A stretch of DNA of 64,000 nt. It comes from Nitrogeniibacter aestuarii. Lineage in GTDB: Bacteria > Pseudomonadota > Gammaproteobacteria > Burkholderiales > Rhodocyclaceae. Location: NCBI RefSeq assembly GCF_017309585.1, contig NZ_CP071321.1, positions 2,170,001 through 2,234,000 on the forward strand, given 5' to 3'. Positions 60,719 through 64,000 of this stretch are shown piece after piece. How positions within the stretch are numbered: the first letter of the stretch is position 1; each line of letters opens with the position of its first letter. The notes beneath the pieces were generated by a model. That model was not told the origin of the DNA. It worked only from the letters and a program-made list of their open reading frames with translations, and made no database searches. Made by a program: the position numbers and the translations under genes.

Positions 60719-61957
60719 TTGACCCGTCGCAGAGTTGTTATTACCGGTCTGGGTATCGTATCCCCGGTCGGCAATTCCATCCCGGAGGCTTGGGACAGTA
60801 TTGTCAATGGCCGCTCCGGTATCACTGAAGTTACGCGCTTCGACACCACTGACTTTCCCGTCAAGATTGCCGGGGAGGTCAAGGGCTTCAACGTCGGTGA
60901 CTATCTGTCACCGAAGGAAGCGCGTCGCATGGATACCTTCATTCATTACGGTCTTGCCGCTGGCATTCAGGCCGTGAAGGATGCTGGCATCGAAGTGCCT
61001 GGCGAAAACGCCGAGCGTTTCGGTGTCAATATCGGTTCGGGCATCGGCGGTCTGCCGATGATCGAAGCGACGCATGACGATTTCAAACGGGGTGGTCCGC
61101 GCAAGATCTCTCCGTTCTTCATTCCGGGCACGATCATCAACATGATCTCCGGCCATTTGTCGATCATGTATGGCTTCAAGGGCCCGTGCATTGCCATGGT
61201 CACGGCATGTACGACGGCGACACACTGCATTGGCGAGTCGGCTCGCATGATCCAGTATGGTGATGCCGACGTCATGGTGGCTGGTGGCGCAGAGTCCACG
61301 ATCACGCCTTTGGCGATTGGCGGTTTTGCCTCTGCAAAAGCGCTCTCCACACGCAATGATGACCCGGCGACGGCGAGCCGTCCCTGGGATACCGGGCGCG
61401 ACGGGTTCGTGCTGGGTGAAGGCGCTGGCGTTGTCGTGCTCGAAGAGTATGAGCACGCCAAGGCTCGTGGGGCGAAGATCTACGCCGAGATCATCGGTTA
61501 CGGCATGAGTGCCGATGCCTACCATATGACCGCCCCCTGCGAAGATGGCGATGGTGCTGCACGCAGCATGACGAACGCCATCAAGGATTCGGGTCTCGCG
61601 CTGACGGACTTCGACTATATCAATGCTCACGGGACATCGACGCCGCTGGGCGACGTTGCCGAGACCGTGGCCGTCAAACGCTGTTTTGGTGATCATGCCA
61701 AAGCGCTGGCGGTCAGTTCGACCAAGTCGATGACGGGGCATTTGCTCGGTGCCGCGGGCGGTGTTGAAGCCGTCTTTACGACGCTGGCCGTTCATCATCA
61801 GATCGCGCCGCCGACCATCAATATGGTCGAGCAGGACCCTGCTTGCGATCTTGATTTCGTGCCCAATCAGGCGCGCAAGATGGAAATCCATGCTGCGCTG
61901 TCGAATTCGTTCGGATTTGGCGGAACCAACGGCACATTGGCGATCGCCCGCATCTGA
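60719..61957 (+). CDS. fabF: 3-oxoacyl-ACP synthase II (KAS II)
   Basis: A 412-residue condensing enzyme of elongation, important for unsaturated-chain length control. The catalytic Cys is in VTACTTATHCIGE (~163), His in NAHGTSTPLGD (~303) and His in KSMTGHLLGAAGG (~340). TTG start, TTGACCCGTCGC, with GGAGCGA upstream. No fabA/fabB in view. Confidence 0.97.
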   Translation: MTRRRVVITGLGIVSPVGNSIPEAWDSIVNGRSGITEVTRFDTTDFPVKIAGEVKGFNVGDYLSPKEARRMDTFIHYGLAAGIQAVKDAGIEVPGENAERFGVNIGSGIGGLPMIEATHDDFKRGGPRKISPFFIPGTIINMISGHLSIMYGFKGPCIAMVTACTTATHCIGESARMIQYGDADVMVAGGAESTITPLAIGGFASAKALSTRNDDPATASRPWDTGRDGFVLGEGAGVVVLEEYEHAKARGAKIYAEIIGYGMSADAYHMTAPCEDGDGAARSMTNAIKDSGLALTDFDYINAHGTSTPLGDVAETVAVKRCFGDHAKALAVSSTKSMTGHLLGAAGGVEAVFTTLAVHHQIAPPTINMVEQDPACDLDFVPNQARKMEIHAALSNSFGFGGTNGTLAIARI

Positions 61958-61983
61958 GCCTGCGCTCATCACACGAGCTAATC

Positions 61984-62403
61984 GTGTCCGGTGAGCTCAA
62001 GCTGAACCCGCCCTCGCACCTGTGGCTCCCTGTGAGTCTATTGGTTGCCGGGGCGGTTTTTCTTTTGATCTCTCGATCCGAAGCGGCAAGTCAGGTCCTT
62101 GCGCTTTTAGCGGTGGCCATGGCAGCAGCGCTCATCCGGCACTGGCGCGGGTTGCCCGCTCCGTTGGTGCTGGCGGAGGACGGTGTCTGGTACCACCCGC
62201 TCAAGCCGGACGAGGCATTGCGCATGTCGGGCTCAAGTGCGCGTCTGTCCGGGGTCTTCTGGTTGCATGGGCAGAGCGATCATAGCTCGAAAAACTATCT
62301 GATGGTGCTGCCCTCGATGCTCTCTGAGCCGGACTATCGACGTCTGTGCGTCTGGTATTCCGAAGCCGCTGGGCAGGGCGACGATGACGGGACTGTGTCC
62401 TGA
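61984..62403 (+). CDS. Small membrane protein, YgfX-like
   Basis: A 139-residue protein with two N-terminal membrane segments (LPVSLLVAGAVFLLIS and VLALLAVAMAAALI, ~15-50) and a beta-rich soluble C-terminal part (PLVLAEDGVWYHPL...FWLHG). Size, topology and position before nadB fit the YgfX/Cpta-type family, whose E. coli member pairs with SdhE and is linked to cell-division inhibition. Here sdhE is far away in the sdh cluster. Weak family call. GTG start. Confidence 0.6.
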   Translation: MSGELKLNPPSHLWLPVSLLVAGAVFLLISRSEAASQVLALLAVAMAAALIRHWRGLPAPLVLAEDGVWYHPLKPDEALRMSGSSARLSGVFWLHGQSDHSSKNYLMVLPSMLSEPDYRRLCVWYSEAAGQGDDDGTVS

Positions 62404-62435
62404 CTGAGTGTGGTCTCTGGCGAGCCGTCCCCAGG

Positions 62436-64000
62436 CTAGCCTCTGGGTTTCAGGAGCGTATTGCGTGCCTGAGGGAGGGTGTCGGGGTAATCCTGGCTGA
62501 AGTGAAGGCCGCGACTTTCTTTTCTTCTCAGGGCGCTACGAACGATCAGGTCAGCGGTGACAACCAGGTTTCGCAGTTCGATCAGATCGTTGGTTACCCG
62601 GAAGTTGGAGTAGTACTCATCGATTTCGCGACTCAGTAGCCGAATGCGGTGCTGGGCGCGCTGCAGGCGCTTGGTTGTTCGAACGATGCCGACATAGTCC
62701 CACATGGCACGGCGTAGCTCTTCCCAGTTATGGGAGATCACGATTTCCTCGTCCGCGTTGGTGACCCGACTTTCGTCCCAGTCGGGCAGGGGCATCGTAG
62801 ACTGCCGTGCGTTTGCCTTGATTTCATCAGCGATGGCTTCGCTGAAGACAACACACTCGAGTAGCGAATTGCTTGCAAGCCGATTTGCGCCGTGCAGGCC
62901 GGTGCATGTGCTTTCACCCACGGCGAACAGTCCTGGCACGTTCGTTCGACCGCGAAGATCGGTCACGACACCACCGCAGGTGTAGTGTGCTGCGGGCACC
63001 ACTGGGATCGGCTGTTGCGCAATGTCGATGCCAAGCTCGAGGCAGCGAGCCTGAATGGTCGGAAAGTGCTCCGCGAGAAAGTTGGCGGGCTTGTGGCTGA
63101 TGTCCAGGAATACGCAATCGAGACCCCGTTTTTTCATTTCGAAGTCAATCGCGCGCGCCACGATGTCACGGGGTGCAAGCTCGGCGCGTTTGTCATGCCT
63201 GGGCATGAACCGTTCGCCATTGGGGAGTCTGAGCAGTCCGCCTTCACCACGCACGGCTTCCGAAATCAGGAAAGATTTCGCCTGCGGGTGATACAGACAA
63301 GTGGGGTGGAACTGGATGAATTCCATGTTGCCGACACGGCAGCCGGCGCGCCACGCCATGGCAATGCCGTCACCTGTCGCTGTGTCCGGATTGGTGGTGT
63401 AGACATACACCTTTCCCGCGCCGCCTGTCGCCAGCACGGTATGCCCGGCACTGATGGTTCGAACCCGGCCGGATTGCTTGTCAAGTACGTAGGCACCAAG
63501 GCAGCCCAGCTCGGGACGGTTGAGTTTTGTCCCGACAATCAGATCGATGCCAATGTGTTCTTCGAGAATCGTGATGTTCGAATGAGCCTTGACCTGCTCG
63601 GTCAGTGTCTCTTGAACCGCTGCGCCAGTGGCGTCGGCAGCATGAATGATGCGTCGATGACTATGGCCGCCCTCACGTGTGAGATGGTAGCCGGTCGGGG
63701 ATCCCGGATCCCGGGTGAACGGCACGCCACGATCGATGAGCCACTGAATGGCACGAGCGCTGTTCTCGATGACGAAACGCGTTGCCTTGGGATCGCACAG
63801 GCCTGCACCAGCGTCAAAGGTGTCGGCGACGTGGGATGTCACACTGTCCGAAGGGTCCAGGACGGCTGCTATGCCGCCCTGTGCCCAGGCGCTGGCACTG
63901 TCGGTGAGTCTCCGCTTTGTGATCAGCGCGACTTTTTTATGATCGGCCAGGCGCAGCGCAAGCGATTGGCCGGCAAGGCCACTGCCGATGATGATGACGT
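62436..64000 (-). CDS. nadB: L-aspartate oxidase, N-terminus outside window
   Basis: About 520 residues of the C-terminal side are visible; the frame is open to the right edge. It oxidises L-aspartate to iminoaspartate for NAD synthesis. FAD-binding GSGLAGQSLALR, the GGIAAVLDPSDS stretch, substrate-site HRRIIHAADATG and EFIQFHPTCLYHP, and the LASNSLLEC(VVF)SEA segment match NadB, and a succinate-dehydrogenase-like C-terminal helical part follows. The homology to SdhA and FrdA is expected; the SdhA-type covalent-flavin His motif is not present. Confidence 0.95.
   Translation of the reverse strand, partial: VIIIGSGLAGQSLALRLADHKKVALITKRRLTDSASAWAQGGIAAVLDPSDSVTSHVADTFDAGAGLCDPKATRFVIENSARAIQWLIDRGVPFTRDPGSPTGYHLTREGGHSHRRIIHAADATGAAVQETLTEQVKAHSNITILEEHIGIDLIVGTKLNRPELGCLGAYVLDKQSGRVRTISAGHTVLATGGAGKVYVYTTNPDTATGDGIAMAWRAGCRVGNMEFIQFHPTCLYHPQAKSFLISEAVRGEGGLLRLPNGERFMPRHDKRAELAPRDIVARAIDFEMKKRGLDCVFLDISHKPANFLAEHFPTIQARCLELGIDIAQQPIPVVPAAHYTCGGVVTDLRGRTNVPGLFAVGESTCTGLHGANRLASNSLLECVVFSEAIADEIKANARQSTMPLPDWDESRVTNADEEIVISHNWEELRRAMWDYVGIVRTTKRLQRAQHRIRLLSREIDEYYSNFRVTNDLIELRNLVVTADLIVRSALRRKESRGLHFSQDYPDTLPQARNTLLKPRG

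Noticed and set aside
1..64000. Mobile elements, prophage or integration sites
   Set aside because: No transposase, integrase or phage gene and no flanking inverted or direct repeats were seen; the tRNA-Asn gene is intact without a duplicated 3' end nearby.

Overview
The window is a 64 kb, GC-rich, gene-dense piece of a bacterial chromosome. The protein sequences and gene orders look betaproteobacterial, most likely Rhodocyclales (Azoarcus/Thauera/Zoogloea-like). This is inferred from the DUF3567-type protein, the mdh/gntR/sdh/sucAB/lpd cluster with a CoA-ester lyase, and the family resemblance of GreB and YceD. No rRNA is present to confirm it. I see no insertion sequence, prophage, CRISPR array or plasmid gene. 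The one RNA gene is tRNA-Asn. Most rival reading frames are antisense shadows of GC-rich genes.

Layout. (1) 0-12 kb, accessory/signalling: a giant cadherin-repeat surface protein (5' end outside the window) overlaps a membrane diguanylate cyclase gene. It is followed on the other strand by PilZ-like, zinc-efflux (CDF) and HDOD genes, then an EEP-fold hydrolase and a DUF2189 membrane protein. (2) 12.5-17.5 kb: small DUF465 and DUF3567 proteins, greB, htpG behind a sigma-32-type promoter, and a ClC-type H+/Cl- exchanger. (3) 17.7-32.3 kb, central carbon metabolism: 3-hydroxybutyryl-CoA dehydrogenase, a citrate-lyase-like CoA-ester lyase, mdh, a divergent GntR/HutC regulator with a palindromic operator candidate, sdhCDAB-sdhE-gltA, and sucA-sucB-lpd. 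This covers much of the oxidative TCA cycle. (4) 32.4-42.6 kb: zapE, a secretin-N-like exported protein, a DinG/YoaA helicase, an M20 amidohydrolase, an orphan YbbP-type permease, rmuC and moaA. (5) 42.8-49.1 kb: tRNA-Asn behind a perfect consensus promoter, a large one-pass AsmA-like protein, an aromatic/aspartate aminotransferase, uvrB and a low-molecular-weight tyrosine phosphatase. (6) 49.2-64 kb: rne divergent from rluC, then HAD phosphatase, Rieske protein, RsmI-like methyltransferase, maf/yceF, yceD, rpmF, plsX, fabH, fabD, fabG, acpP, fabF, a YgfX-like protein and the 3' part of nadB. Apart from the inserted HAD/Rieske/methyltransferase genes, this is the same order as the E. coli rne-to-fabF region.

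The least ordinary material is at the left edge. About 300-residue cadherin super-units are repeated four times almost identically, one of them interrupted by a different beta-sandwich domain. The protein ends in a C-terminal transmembrane module and is translationally coupled to a diguanylate cyclase with an intact inhibitory site, with a PilZ-like gene 2 kb away. This suggests a c-di-GMP-linked surface-adhesion unit. Other points worth following are a Gly-to-Ala change in the SdhE RGxxE motif, a nearly leaderless yceD-rpmF transcript, an rpmF-plsX intrinsic terminator, and an AsmA-like protein with a cytoplasmic winged-helix-like head.
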